From the NCBI RefSeq assembly GCF_964656455.1, contig NC_135715.1, positions 167,120,437 to 167,184,436 of the forward strand: 64,000 nucleotides of DNA. Direction: 5' to 3'. The position numbers and the translations under genes were made by a program. The stretch is from Halichoerus grypus (lineage: Eukaryota > Chordata > Mammalia > Carnivora > Phocidae). The notes under the pieces are model-generated. The model was not told the DNA's origin and ran no database searches. It saw nothing but the letters and a program-made list of their open reading frames with translations. Shown here piece after piece: positions 1 through 12,440 of this stretch. Position 1 is the stretch's first letter; each line of letters starts with the position of its first letter.

Positions 1-214
1 AGTGAGTTTTGCACTTGAAGGAAAGAGGGCAATAAGGGACAGACTACATATAAGTAGTGGATTCAAATGAACATTTTTTTTGGGACTGAAGAGAATTGAG
101 ATTATTTGAAAGCAGATGGAAAGCAACATTTGGAAAGAGAGCTTGAACAATATTTTAGAGAAAAGGGATATTTTAAAAAGCAACAATGATGAGAAAGTGT
201 GAACCCCAGAATCC

Positions 215-440
215 TGGAGCCAAGAGTGCAGGATCTGGAATTAGATTGCTCAGTTTCTGGCCATGGCTCCTCCTATGAGGCATTGTATGAATGCCACATA
301 GGATGTGATTTTGTACAAATGAAATGTGTGATTTTGATTAATTCCTTAACCCTCCTATATGTCAATTTTCACTTCTATAAAATGAACATAATGGTAATAT
401 CTTAAAGAATTGTTGCAAAGAATATATGAGAAAATACAAA
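215..440 (+). repeat. MIR-like SINE fragment
   Basis: The order of motifs resembles the MIR consensus: a 'had trouble / lost precision' type head, then a run resembling cacttaacctc and finally ctataaaatgaacataatgg with a following AT-rich tail (compare the MIR core ...ctgtaaaatgggaataat...). Divergence is high, so this is an old pan-mammalian copy. The small open frame at 199-405 lies inside it and is not considered a gene. Confidence 0.4.
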
Positions 441-2514
441 TAAAGACATTAAGGCAGTATCTCCCAGTATTGGTTTGCTGTCATTATTAATGATATCTTT
501 CACCCACACTAGCTTGATGTTCATAGAAAATCACACACACAAAAAATCCCTACTATTCCTAAGAGGATTTTTCTAAAGAAAAACTGGGGTAGCTGGAGCT
601 CCCATGAATTGAACCTGGTCTTTGATTGAATGAGGAGAGAAGCCAGGCCAGTGGAGAATCCAAGTACCTACGAAAAAATAAGAATGTCCTTCTTTTCAGT
701 CGAAGTTGAATAGATGTTGGAATTGATGACCATGGGGAATAAATTCCTTCCTTTGATAACTACTTTGCTTCCTTTAATTCAGGTTCAATTATCATCCTGT
801 GGGTATAATGATCTTTAAAATATAGAGCGTCTTGCACAAAAAGCAATGCAGACGAACCTGATGTCATTCATGTTTTCAGGATAAGGCAGAACGCTGGATT
901 ATGGAAGCCTATTTTCCCCATGTTTTGATAGCAAGCTATTAACATAAGGCACCTCCCTCAATCTCACAGGCAAGTCTTTTATTTGCTCTTTTTCCAAGTA
1001 ATAACTTGGGGTATTATAGACATGAATGCCATTATTTTCCCACTGTGATTGTTCTGAAATTGCACAACCTGCTCATAACTCCTCACTTCTATTTTTTGCT
1101 GGACCCTAGTGATTTTATTTCCCTGATGACGCCCTGTGGCCATCTCTATGTAGTCACCAAGCGGACATGGATTTCTTTCACATTTCTTTCCTACTCTCAG
1201 AGACTTGTTCCTGTTCCTGTAATTTAGTAAATAATAGAGCTTCGAATTCATATAATATCTTTAATATTTCCAAGCTCCTTACACTGTATTCTGCTCTTAT
1301 TGACTTCTAAGATTTTTATTATAATTTCACATCCAAAATGTCTACTATGAAGACAGATCTGTAAGGCTCCTATTTATCAAATGTGATTGCTTTTTCCAAA
1401 TTATGGCTGAAGATGGCTGCTAGTTTGAAATAGCCTGAAAATGTTTTCTTCTGCTTCCATTAAAAGACCTCTAATCACATCTTGGAGGCAGATGAACAGC
1501 CTACCAAGAGCCCACTAGGAAAACAGAATTGTATAGCAAAATTGAGGTCTAGTGATGTATGTACTGCAGAGGTATATTAAGTATGGACAGGAAGGCCACT
1601 GGGCTGGAGGCCAGTGGGATAGAAGTGGCTAGCCTGTCAACAGAGGCAAAAAGTAGGAAGAAGAAGAACAAAGATGTTGAACAACAGCAAAGGAGTTGAA
1701 TGACCTTTTTCTGGCAACCCTGGAGAGGATTCTTAAAACTCTCCCACCTAGAGCTTGAAATGTGCAAAGATTTTATTAGAAGAAATTCCTGTAGGAAAGA
1801 AGATGGGGAAGCAGCTTAACAAAGACTAGGAGGCCTGTCGAATTGTAAAGCGATTTTGACCCTGACTGAAGGAAATGGGGAGAGAGGGATGAATAGAAGC
1901 ACCCAAACTAGCATGTAGCCCCCTACACTGCCATACTGTCTATGGAAGATTTAGCAAGACCAGTGGGGGGTCCATGAGCCAAATTCAGTCATCACAGTAC
2001 TTCTGTGTCTTCCATGAATGGGCCTGCTTGAGTAGTCCTGCTGCATTCAGTCATCAGGTAGAAAACATGTTTTCTACAGAACATAGAGAAAAATTTCAGA
2101 GTGTAGCAGCTGGGCCCTTGGCCAATGACTCAATAGTTGGTGGTCTGTAGGGCACAATCTCATGACAACCACAAGACCCATATGAAGTTTACACTTTTGA
2201 TTTTTAAGTATGTATGTTTTTAGAATTATGCTCATACAGTTTATGGAAACAACATATTTCTGGCATTTCTGATGTTTTTCAGGAATGAGGGAAAAGTGGA
2301 ATAAGCCCCTGACCATATTCCGCTGGAGAAATAATGAAAAATTGTGTAGGGCATGCCGCTTCATACACTATGTGTCTACAGAGTGGGTTTTCGAGGTGTT
2401 TTTTTTTTTTTTTTTTCATAAATAGTGATCTTCAAGAGGGCAGGGCCCAAGCCTGAATCTGTGTGATATGTAAAAAAACCCACACCAAAGAGGGGAAAGA
2501 AAAATCCTGGCCAC

Positions 2515-2640
2515 CAGTCTTGGCTAGATCACACACTAATGGTGAGACCTTGGAAAAGTCATGTCACTTCTTGGGCTTTGAGTTTTTCCTTAATGAAATG
2601 CTGAGGTTGGGTTAGATTGTTTTGAGATCTCTTTTGGCTG
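2515..2640 (+). repeat. MIR-like SINE fragment
   Basis: The piece reading gagaccttggaaaagtcatg followed by acttcttgggctttgagtttttcct corresponds to the MIR core (a 'gtgaccttgggcaagtcact... cctcagtttcctcat' pattern). It is diverged, and its boundaries are approximate. Confidence 0.45.
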
Positions 2641-4234
2641 AAAAACCCTTAGCTTTGAATGCTCCCCGCTTGAGTATCAGACAACAGCTCAACAAATTAA
2701 TATATGCATCAAATTTATTTATAGTTTGGAGAAGCACCAAATAGTTTATTATAAGTATGTGAAAGAAATGAAACATGTTGCCTTCATTATCCATGAAGCC
2801 CACATAATTGTGTAGGGTCTGGAGGGAAAAGCAGATATAAAGATGATCGCAGAGTCAAAATGTGTTTCCACTCAGTTAGAGCTGCCCCAAGCCCTGAGCT
2901 GCACAGCAAGGAGCCACAAGTTCTCGCACCCCCAAGGTCCTTGCAGACCATGTGCAGGCTACACTGTCTTTCGATCTTTGATTTGCTACTTTTATTCCTA
3001 AAAATCATCTTTCTCAGTGGAAGAAGCCTGAACACTGAGCACATCATCAGTAGAGAGGGTGTTTTGTTGTTTTTAGTGGAACAATTTTTTAAAATATGCC
3101 CTACTTTTGAGGATGTTTGCCTGATACATTTTGAATCTAATATGGGTAGTTGTTTCTGAAGCTTTCTTATTTAAAGAAATTGTTATAAAATCATCCAGGA
3201 CCAACAGATGAAAGTTTGGAGCCTTTTTAATTCATCAACTGTAATCAAAGTTTAGCTGACCTTAATTAAATCAAAACACATTTACAGTTCTAGTTTTAAA
3301 TATTTTTAATGTTTTTTAGAAAGAAGCATAATGCGATTTTTCAGTACATTAAATTCTTCAGAGAAGAACTAATGAGTGAATGAATCACGACAACTAGAAA
3401 TAACAGACCTAAGTAATGTTTCTAATGTTCTTAGAAAATCTACATGCCTTGAGACTAGTGCCTAAAACTTTTAGGTATAAATTTCATAATATAACTTACT
3501 GGTATCTGGTGTAAGAAAATCTAATCAGTATTCTTCATTGACACAACAATACACCTTCATCATGAATTGGAAGGAGAGATAGCTTTATTAAATGGGGATT
3601 ATACAATATAACAGAAAACCTTTTATTTTTTTGGATCTTGCAATTCTGCAACAAGTAATGGAAGAAAACACAATATTTAATCAAATCAGTGTCTGTAATA
3701 AAAGAAAAAGTCATTAATTTAGGCAATGGAGGTAATGGGGAATATCTAGATAAACGTACTACCGTGGACAATCTTACTAGGAATTAGACTGAATGATACT
3801 GTATTTGACTAAGAGACCACAGAACCATCTGGAAGTCAGGATTACAGGTATTGCCAGAGGTTGCCTGTATTTGGCGAAAATGTCAGAAGTATAATATTTC
3901 CCCAATGCATCAAAAACACTTATGTAGAAGTTAAAAACAAAACAAAGAAAAAGAAAAAGGTATCTCCCTGTTTTCTAACATCCACCAAAATTACCACCTG
4001 GTTCTTATTTAATGTCCTGATCCTGTTGCCAACAGACTGAACAAAATTCTAATTTCAAGTACCTGTCAGCAAGGATGCTGTCTTCCTGGGTGACCAAAAG
4101 GGACGGGACCCAAGCGGATGAATGATTTTCATAGACACTCGCCTGAAGTGAGTTTCTTTTTGGTGGAAAGAAAAGCAAGAGTGAATTGATATGCCAGCCT
4201 CTAATATCAAATAATGAGCTATTCTGAGACACAT

Positions 4235-4345
4235 AACTAGGTTCTAGACCTGGTTCTGCCTCGAACTCACTGAGGTGCCTGGCATGTGTGACTCAGAGTC
4301 ACTTAGGCTCTTTGGGCTCCAGCAGAATCTGTAAAAGTGAGGACC
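4235..4345 (+). repeat. MIR-like SINE fragment
   Basis: The motif gactcagagtcacttaggct followed by ctttgggctccagcagaatc and tgtaaaagtgaggaccctga matches the order of the MIR core with several substitutions. The call is approximate. Confidence 0.4.
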
Positions 4346-4972
4346 CTGAATATCCTGCATATCTCCAAACCTCGTTCTGCTGCAACACTCCAAGACCATC
4401 ACTGCATAGTCCAGAGCACATGATCATGAACTGTGGGGGCAGCTAAATGGGGAAAGCCACAGCAGAGCTCATTTAACCTTTTAATTGACAGCCATTTTTT
4501 GTTGGGGATTTTTTGCTACACCTCCTCCTTTGAGAACCTTAGCCAAATTTTCTTGCAAGGAAATTCCTCATTTCAATTCTCAGGAGAAAGATATATTAGA
4601 AACCTTCTTGTTGCAAACCAGTGACCCTTAGGTCAACCAGCCTTCAGTATTTAGTTTGGTCCTCTAGACCTGTACAGTGTTTGAAAAGCAAGGTCATTAG
4701 GCAAGTGTTTTGTGGTGCGGGCACCTTAGCTCCTGTTGATACACAGCCAGCTTCCTTCATGTATTAAGGTTTTGTGCTTGATCAAAACAAGCCTTACAGA
4801 CCTGTGTTTGCATGCCTTACACTGAGAGAAACTTTGCTTTTATATACGACAGGAAAAGTAGACTGATACACAGAATTATTTTTTAAAATTATTTTAAATA
4901 ATTAGTACATATCCTTTCTCCCACAAAACCTTAAGGAATCATGTGGTGCTTTGGGAAGTCGCTAAGAAGAAA

Positions 4973-5007
<35 letters not shown>
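4973..5007 (+). repeat. (CA)n dinucleotide microsatellite
   Basis: An essentially uninterrupted run of about 17 CA units starts after gaaag and ends in caaagaac. It is a simple sequence repeat that is likely length-polymorphic. Confidence 0.95.
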
Positions 5008-5010
<3 letters not shown>

Positions 5011-6550
5011 GAACAATTCAACTTTGATAAAGTTATCCAGAGTTCTGTAGTTAGAAGTATTTTTTAAACGAACCTCTGAATTTTTAGCACATATGTATGT
5101 TTATGGGATTTGGAGGAATGAAATTGTATTTGAACTTCACATATAAAGATGGGGAGCATGAGATGGGAACTGTTCATTGAGGGAGACCAAAATCTTTCCA
5201 AAGTTTTGGCCCTGGAATCATGACATTGTGCTCCCCAGTGGGCAGAAGTGGAGTCATGGCTTTCTTTACTGTCTCTCCAGAACCTCCAACCTTCTCTTCC
5301 ACTTCACAATTCTCAGAGTGTTCTACTGACAGGGAATGTAACCTGAGAAATGAATTACTAAAAACTCTGTACACAATAGAGTTGCCTTAGCTCCTTTAGT
5401 TGGCTCCAGTTGTTCATTACAAGCTTGGATTTAGATACCTTGAGGAATACAGACTAATTTTCTCCTTTCTCTGGAACCAGGACAGAGCAGTTCACATATT
5501 TTCTTGGGTTAATTAACCATTCTTGGAAATCCTAGCATCTCAAGGTGTTAAGAGTTCTTAAAAGCTACATAGTCCAGCCATTTGTCAGACATAAATCCTA
5601 TCTATCTCTTCATGCTGACTGTTGAAACATAGCATGTTCATTTGTCTCTCCCAGAAGAGTACTCCCTCATAAAGTATGCCATGCCAGCTCGGGGCAGCCT
5701 GACTTGTTAGAAGTTCTCCTACTTTGAGCTGAAATCACTCTTCCTGTTCTTCAGTCATATTGTCAGTTCTGCACGTGGACTCATACATAACAATGATATC
5801 CCTTATATTTCAACACAGCTATGATGTTCCTGCTTTACTGTCTTTTGCTATGTGCTAGACATTTCTAATCCCTTCAACTATGGCTTCACTAGCCTGATGG
5901 CTCTTTAGTCAATTTGGACCAATCAATTTTTGCTGAAGAATCATGCCAAGCTCAGCACAGAAGATTTTTCCATTGCCTCTTTCATTCCTGGGCAGAAATT
6001 CCAGCTCAGTCCTGGATGTGCTAGCATCTAAAACAACTTCATGGGCAATGACCCATCCTTGACTATTACGTAAAAGAGGAAAGTTGGCTTCACTGAGGGG
6101 ATTAATGAAGGAGGACACAGCTGCTAAATGTTTCCTTCCTGGAGATACTTAACATAAGATTTATAGCTCTGTTCCCCAACTTTTAGAAACTGAGTATCAC
6201 TATTAACAGAAAGAAAATGAAAATTTGGTTCATTAATGTTCCAAGTTTAAAAATATTTTTATTTATTCTTATATCTTCAATTTCTTGTCTATCTCTAATT
6301 TTCATTTAAGAGATATATTCAGTTTTCTTCATAGGTGTTTGTTGTTGCAATATTGTTATCTGCTGAAATAAATGTCTTGATTATCATCATCTATCTTCTT
6401 ATTATATATTTTGTATGAATGTTGTCTGTATTTCCTGCTCATTTTGTACCCCCATCCCTCCCAACTAGCCCAGAACAGCAACAGAGAGAGCTGATTCAGT
6501 TTTTTGAGGCTAACTAAGCTTCTTGTTCAGAGCAATGTCTTCTGGGTGCT
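5008..6550. other. Intergenic stretch, nothing recognised
   Basis: Unique-looking AT-rich sequence with only short chance frames (for example 5909-6118 on the - strand). No splice-flanked coding exon, RNA gene or clear repeat was seen. Confidence 0.55.
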
Positions 6551-6574
6551 TTTTTGTTGTTGTTGTTATGAAGT

Positions 6575-6605
<31 letters not shown>
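6551..6605 (+). repeat. (TTG)n then (TG)n microsatellites
   Basis: A short TTG run (about 6551-6567) is followed, after a small spacer, by about 15 TG units to 6605. A short frame starting at 6575 runs through it (a CVCVCVC string) and is an artefact of the repeat. Confidence 0.9.
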
Positions 6606-7058
6606 GTGGGGTGATTGTCTTCCATTTCTGCAGGATCCTTAATTTTCCCATCTCACGTACTTCTCCTTCACGACCACCTCTGCTAGGCCTCCTCCTCTTT
6701 CCTTGTCAAAGTGTACTTCTTCTATCCCAGAAGCAAGGGCACCACTTCAAGCAACATAGCCTGTGCATTTCCACGTCCTTCTTGTTGCTCAGGGCTCTGA
6801 CATGCCCAGCCTTCTCTTAGCACTTTCTCTCCCAGGGTTGCACTTGCTGGTTTGGAGGGTTGATTGTACCTGTGTATAATCACTGCTGCCCACCCCCAGG
6901 CTTTCCACACTTGACTCCTCTTTTCCAAACACACTGAACATTTCTGACGACTTTCTGTGCAGGTGTGAAATCTGGGGATTTGGATTTTGATTCACTGCTT
7001 AGAGGTAATTTAAAGTAGGTAATATGCTTTCTTTCCTAGTTTGGCTAAGGCATGGCAG

Positions 7059-7325
7059 TGGAAGGTTTTTTGTTTGTGGGTTTTTTGTGGGTTTTTTTGT
7101 TTTGTTTTGTTCTTAAAGACTTTTTTTATTTTAGAGAGAAGAGAATGAGTGCAAGCTGGGAGGACAGAGGGGAAGGGAGAGGGAGAAAGAATCCAAAGCA
7201 GATTCCATGCTGAGCAGGGACCCAAGCAGAGCTCAATCCCCCAAATGTATCATAACCTGAGCCTAAACCAAGAGTCCCACACTTAACTGATTGAGCCACC
7301 CAGGCGCCCTGTGGTGGAAGGTTTT
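7059..7325 (-). mobile_element. Can-SINE (carnivore tRNA-derived SINE), reverse orientation
   Basis: The element is in reverse orientation. Its tail (T-rich, 7065-7135) is on the left and its conserved head, reading gagccacccaggcgcc, ends at about 7309. The internal purine-rich GA tract and the 'cctgagcc...agagtc...cttaac' box follow in the usual order. A 12-bp target-site duplication, gtggaaggtttt, flanks it at 7059-7070 and 7314-7325, which marks L1-mediated insertion. The 7010-7225 open frame is internal to it and not a gene. Confidence 0.93.
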
Positions 7326-9890
7326 ATTTGCTCTCTTTTTTTATTTGTTACACTGAAAAATGTGGGGAAATGTTGAAATTCAGGTAGTATCATATGGCAA
7401 ACTGAGTTCAAAACGAGAATTTTGGAAAAAAAAAAAAAAACAGTATCAGGCAGGAAAAGTTAGAAAATGTATTCATTCAAGATAATTTATTGATTCTTCT
7501 TTACCTTCTTATCTTATGATTATGCTGTGTTTCTGAGTTAAGTCTACATTTTCCCAGAGCCCTCACTGACAAAAGAGAGAAGTCATGCTTGAAGGGTATA
7601 GCGGGGTATATCTTCTGCTTTTGGTTTAGGAATAAAAGCATCTGAACCTTGGTTGGTGGGGAAGGAATAAAAGGGATAAGCACTAATGTGGGAATAGCTA
7701 ATGGGTAGACTGCAAAACTTCAGTCACAGAAACTTATCTGTAAAACGTTATTTACAAAAGCAGGTCTGAATTTGGACTCTTCCCTGAGTGACTTATACAA
7801 TCTAAGTACTAGGCTGCTCACTAATACCTTCCTGTCCCTACTGCTTTGCTTCTAGGCTGCCCACATGCTCCGTAAGGTCACCATTTTTAGGAGAGTCAGG
7901 AAAACAGAAGTCTGACCTGTTTAATGTAAGTTAAGTTTAAAAAACAGAATTCGTTTCTTCAGCTGCTTTATACGTGCTTTCCAGAGGTTGCAAATGTAAT
8001 TTTCCAAACTTCCATGGGTAATATTTTCTGGCAGTTTTTCAAGGAAAACAAAAGTATGTTCTAATTGATTTCATTAGTCCCCTACCCTATAATAATCAGA
8101 AATTATAAATAGAAATATATAATGCTATAAGATAATAATATAGTATACTATATATCTAATATAACAAATAATCATAAATTATTTGCATAACTGTAGGTGA
8201 TCTGAAAGCTTACCTTCACAGTAGTTTGTCCCTGTGTCTTTCAGGTAACTTCATTTTACCTTATTCTTACTAGATTTTCAGTTAAGCTTGACAAAGAGAA
8301 ACAACTTTGAGCAAAAGCAAAAATCATGAATCCTACTTTTTTATTTTTAATTTAATAAATATAGGTTATGATCTGTCCAATATTTTCAGCAGAACAAATA
8401 AGATAGAAATTAATTAATTAATATTGAGAGAAAGATAATGGAACAATAAGTGTCATTGTGTGGGAGGTTGACATTTAAAGGATTTAAAGGATATTATTTT
8501 TTTAGTATGTTAATTGAACTATCTACAAGGAACGGCTCAAGGAAGATTCAAATTAAATTTGCCAATGTTTTACAAAATATCCGTGAATGTTATTAACTCT
8601 CATTATTTTAACGGCATAGCCACACTTGTAATGGACATAAACCAGCAGCTATTCAAACTTGCTCTTTCTTAACAGAGTAATGATGGGATTTAGATAATCC
8701 ACCCCTCTCCAATAACACTGATATGACTAAGGAAAAGATAATTCTCATCTCATCCAGTTCCATAGTAATTTCTTTCCCCCATACCCCAGAACCTAGGCTA
8801 ATGCTAATCAAATATTGTATTTCCCTAAGGGAAATACTTTTCTAGAGTGCCTTACATTTATGTAAAGATAAATGTCATTATTTATTCCAGTGTGAGTCAG
8901 GTATTACTTGTGTTCAAATGTATCCTATCTGCATTCTATTTTGTCAATAATTTTTGATATCATATTACCGTATCTATTTTATAGTTAATGAAACTGAGGT
9001 ACTCAATGGCCATATGGTGACACTTAAAATCCTAGAACTGTCTGTCCAAAACAGACTGTTTAAAACACAAGATCTGCCCCTGGTAGAGGCTTTCACCTGT
9101 TCTGAGGAACACTCAATAATTACAGCTGTATTTATTTTCTTCCTATTATTAGCTTTTTTGTACTCGGGCACCCACTGAAGACAGAGTAATTATTTTCTGG
9201 ACCAGAAATATAGATAATAATATGGAGCCCCCAGAACTTCTTATTCCTTTGATAATTACAAAGCTTCTTTCATTTGGTTTCTTGTGTGGAAGAGAACATT
9301 TATGACATTAATGGACTGACTTAATTGAAACACTGACAAGCTATTCTTTTCCTTTGAGAAAACATTTTATTCATTTTCTTAAATGTATGTGGACCTGTGC
9401 CTGGCGGGTTCATTTCTCCAGCATTTTTTTTTTTCTTTTTGACATTGTAACACTGTTGAGTGGTAACAGTGAGTATTCTAGAAACTTTTTGAAAGTTACA
9501 CAGAAGACATACCAATGTGCCACCTTTCCTACTATGAATGGAGATAAACTGGGGGAAGATACATCAGTAGGTTTTTTTGTTTTTGTTTTTTTGTATTTCA
9601 AATCCACTCTATTATCACCATTCAAAATATAGAATACAAGTGTTAAAAAGCATTTGTGTGCTGATATCATGATGTGGGAGTAGTGATTTCCATAAATTTC
9701 AGGCCTGAGGTCATTCTTAAGAAATGTGTATGTACAATTGTATGGCACTGTAAGGAAGATTTAGCTATCCTCTTTCTATATCTGTCAGGATTTCTTCATT
9801 TCAACCACAGCAACTCATACTCTCTACTCTAACAATTGCTATTACAAAAATACATCAGTAGTTTACTGGACTGACACCTCTTTTTCCTTA
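7326..9890. other. Intergenic stretch, AT-rich
   Basis: No gene seen. It contains a poly(A) run near 7425-7440, a very AT-rich patch near 8095-8185, and a diverged MIR-like fragment in reverse orientation around 8930-9080 (motif tctattttatagttaatgaa followed by actgaggtactc). The frames at 8954-9178, 9354-9632 and 9410-9748 show no domain or splice evidence. Confidence 0.5.
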
Positions 9891-10110
9891 AAAAGCAATT
9901 AGTAGGGCGCCTGGGTGGCTCAGTTGGTTAAGCGACTGCCTTCATCTCAGGTCATGATCCTAGAGTCCTGGGATCGAGTCCCACATCGGGCTCCCTGCTC
10001 AGCAGGGAGTCTGCTTCTCCCTCTGACCCTCCCCCCTCTCATGCTCTCTCTATCTCATTCTCTCTCTCAAATAAATAAATAAAATCTTTAAAAAAAAAAA
10101 GCAATTAGTA
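9891..10110 (+). mobile_element. Can-SINE, forward orientation, with TSD
   Basis: A full-length copy. The head gggcgcctgggtggctcagt at 9905 is the tRNA-derived A/B-box part. It is followed by a pyrimidine-rich TC stretch, aataaataaataaaatc and a poly(A) tail. The target-site duplication aaaagcaattagta flanks it at 9891-9904 and 10097-10110. It is clearly young by its low divergence and perfect TSD. Confidence 0.95.
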
Positions 10111-11149
10111 AAACCTTGTATTCTAATATTCAGGAAGTTGTTTAGTTTTAATAAATGAAGAAGAATGATGTTCTGAACACCTATTTCATGGTAACTTACA
10201 TCAATATCCATAAACAGCATCTCCATTTAGATTTTGGGGCTCTGTTTAGCTATAAGGAGACAGAATAACATATCAGAAAGGGCATTGAACTAAAACTAAA
10301 GAAAACCAACATCTGGTCGTCTGGACATCTGGTCGGGATTCTGATACAAATTCTCTGGACCTCATCTGCAAAATAAGAACTTTCATCCAAATAACTTCCA
10401 AAGTCCTTTCTAATTCTGAAATGGCACATATCAATATGGTCTCTTTCTACTGAACATGGAAAAAATAAGTTTGACTCTCAAGGAGGTGTTCCCTGACCTA
10501 AACTATTATAAGGTATCAAATGTTTTACCAAAGGAACTTGAGAATTCTTCACAAGAGTTTAAAAAGGGAAAATCATCTCCCTAAGCTAAGGTACATGCAC
10601 ACTTCCAAAAGCGCAAGAGGGTGAGGCACTAGAGGAACTTCCGACGTCCCTGACCAGAAAATTCTCAATTTCACTTGCAACAGTTCATCGTAAAAATGAA
10701 AATCATATTCTAGAATACTGGGTCTGCTGGGTGGATAAATGTGCTTAGTGTAATAAGCTCCACTGACAATGGGAGACTCCCCCTGCTCTTGCCTGATGCT
10801 CTTCAGGTGATGAAGTCTCTATTTGGATATTTACTCAAATCAAGGAAGACACTTCTCTAAATTGGCTGCACGGCCATTAACTTGGATAATCAATGACAAT
10901 AGGAGAAGCTTTGGAGTACCTAGGAGTTAGGCAATTTACTAGATTATTTTCACATCAAATCCTTAGAACAACTATATGAACTAATATAATACAACAATGC
11001 TTTAGTCTTATCTATAAAATGGAAAAAAAAAAGTTTTGTCAGAATCAGTGAGATCCTGCACATAATGCACCTTAATATTCAGTTTGTGCTAAGCCCTACA
11101 CGAATTCAAATTTCTATGTAGGCACTTTGTAACTAAGGGCCAACAGGAT
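10111..11149. other. Intergenic stretch
   Basis: No gene recognised. A weak MIR-like match in reverse orientation lies near 10930-11035 (ctataaaatggaaaaaa). Nothing else is supported. Confidence 0.5.
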
Positions 11150-12190
11150 TTCCAATATCACACAGGAAGAATTACAGTTCCTGTTCCCATCAGACAGAGC
11201 AAAAAAAAGGGCATAACATACAGCAGAGGTACAGTCTTCAGAAAGCTTAAAAGTAATCCTTTAAGTGTTCCTTTAAAGGTTCTAACTGACCTGACTCATG
11301 CAACATGACTACAAAGAGCAGGATTATTTAAAGGAATGTAAAAAAACAAAACAAATGAACACACACACACACACACACACAAACCATCACCAAAATATAA
11401 AATTCTCAATGTCTGGCATCCAATCAAGAATTTTTAGGCATGTTATGAAGCAGGAAAATATGATTTATAATTATAATAAAAGCCAGTAAATGGACACAGA
11501 CCCAGAAATAATAGCACTGATGGAATTGCAGACACAGATACTTAAAAAAGAGCTATTATGAATGTGTCCTATAAGTTAAAGATGGTAGAGAAAAATGAAC
11601 ATAAAGAGTAGAAAAATGTAAGTTATAAAAAAGGCTCAAGGGAACCTCTAGAGATATAACACATTGTATCTGAAATGAAAAGTGCGTTGGATGGGACCAA
11701 TAGTATATTAGATACTTTAGAAGAAAAGATCAATGAACTCAAAGATATGGCAATATAAAGTATGCTAAAATAAAGTGCAAGGAGGCATAAGATTGAAAAA
11801 AATAGAGCCTGAGTAATTTGGGGGACAATATCAAGCAGTCTAATAAGTGTTTTCTTGGGATCCCAAAAGGTGATAGGTATAAAAAATATTAGAAAAAATT
11901 GCGACTTATAACTTTCAATTTAATGAAAACTATTAATGTACAGATCCAAGAAGATCAATGACCCTGAAGCAGAATAAACAAAAGTAAAACCACTCCAAGG
12001 CATAAAGTAATTGAATTGCTGAAACCAAAAAATAAAGGAAAATTTTAAATGCTATCAGAGAAAAGAGACACATTTTATCCTGAGGAATAAACATAGGAAT
12101 GATAGTAGCTTTTTTACCAGAATCTAGGGAGGTAAAAAGACAACAGAGTGGCATAAAAATATTTCATAATGCTGAATCAACTATAGAAAA
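11150..12190 (+). mobile_element. Old L1 (L1M/HAL1-type) fragment, 5' UTR to ORF1 region
   Basis: Adenine-rich forward-strand sequence with L1M/HAL1-style phrases: gacacagacccagaaataat, gcagacacagatacttaaaa and gagctattatgaatgtg. Farther on come the ORF1-like 'gaagaaaagatcaatgaact' and 'agcagtctaataagtgt' blocks. No long open frame survives. An (AC)n run at 11359-11382 sits within it. It is a dead ancient copy, and the assignment to the exact subfamily is not possible by eye. Confidence 0.6.
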
Positions 12191-12295
12191 AAGCAGGTTC
12201 AATGGTTATAGGAGCTCCCAGAGGGACAATATTCGTTCATGATCCTGCCATCCAGTGTGGAAAACCAGCTTTCACATAACACATCACATTTAAGT

Positions 12296-12440
12296 GGGGC
12301 ACCTGGGCGGCTCAGTCGGTTAAGTGTCCAAGTCTTGATCTCAGCTCAGGTCTTGATCTCAGGGTTGTGAGTTCCAGCCCTATGTTGGGCTCCACATTTG
12401 GCATGGAACCTACTTGAAAAGAAATTTAAAAAAATAATTT
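12296..12440 (+). mobile_element. Can-SINE, forward, 3'-shortened
   Basis: The head ggggcacctgggcggctcag is followed by the usual 'cggttaagtgtccaagtctt' and a partly duplicated 'gatctcagctcaggtcttga' segment. The pyrimidine-rich part is largely missing before an A-rich tail. It is more diverged than the other copies, and no clean TSD was found. Confidence 0.85.

Larger units (their letters stand above)
441..4972. other. Intergenic stretch, no gene seen
   Basis: AT-rich sequence with many short open frames (60-99 codons) on both strands, none with recognisable protein motifs, splice context or codon bias. It contains a poly(T) tract at about 2400-2416 and two MIR-like fragments listed separately. 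Nothing else could be supported. Confidence 0.6.

Noticed and set aside
4973..5007. CRISPR-like or operon-scale repeat array
   Set aside because: The regular repeats in this window are dinucleotide microsatellites, a 29-bp duplication and a 24-bp minisatellite without spacers; the genome is mammalian.
9905..9945. tRNA gene candidate from A/B-box-like sequence in Can-SINE heads
   Set aside because: This is the tRNA-derived head of a SINE, with a SINE tail and target-site duplications; no free-standing cloverleaf was found.
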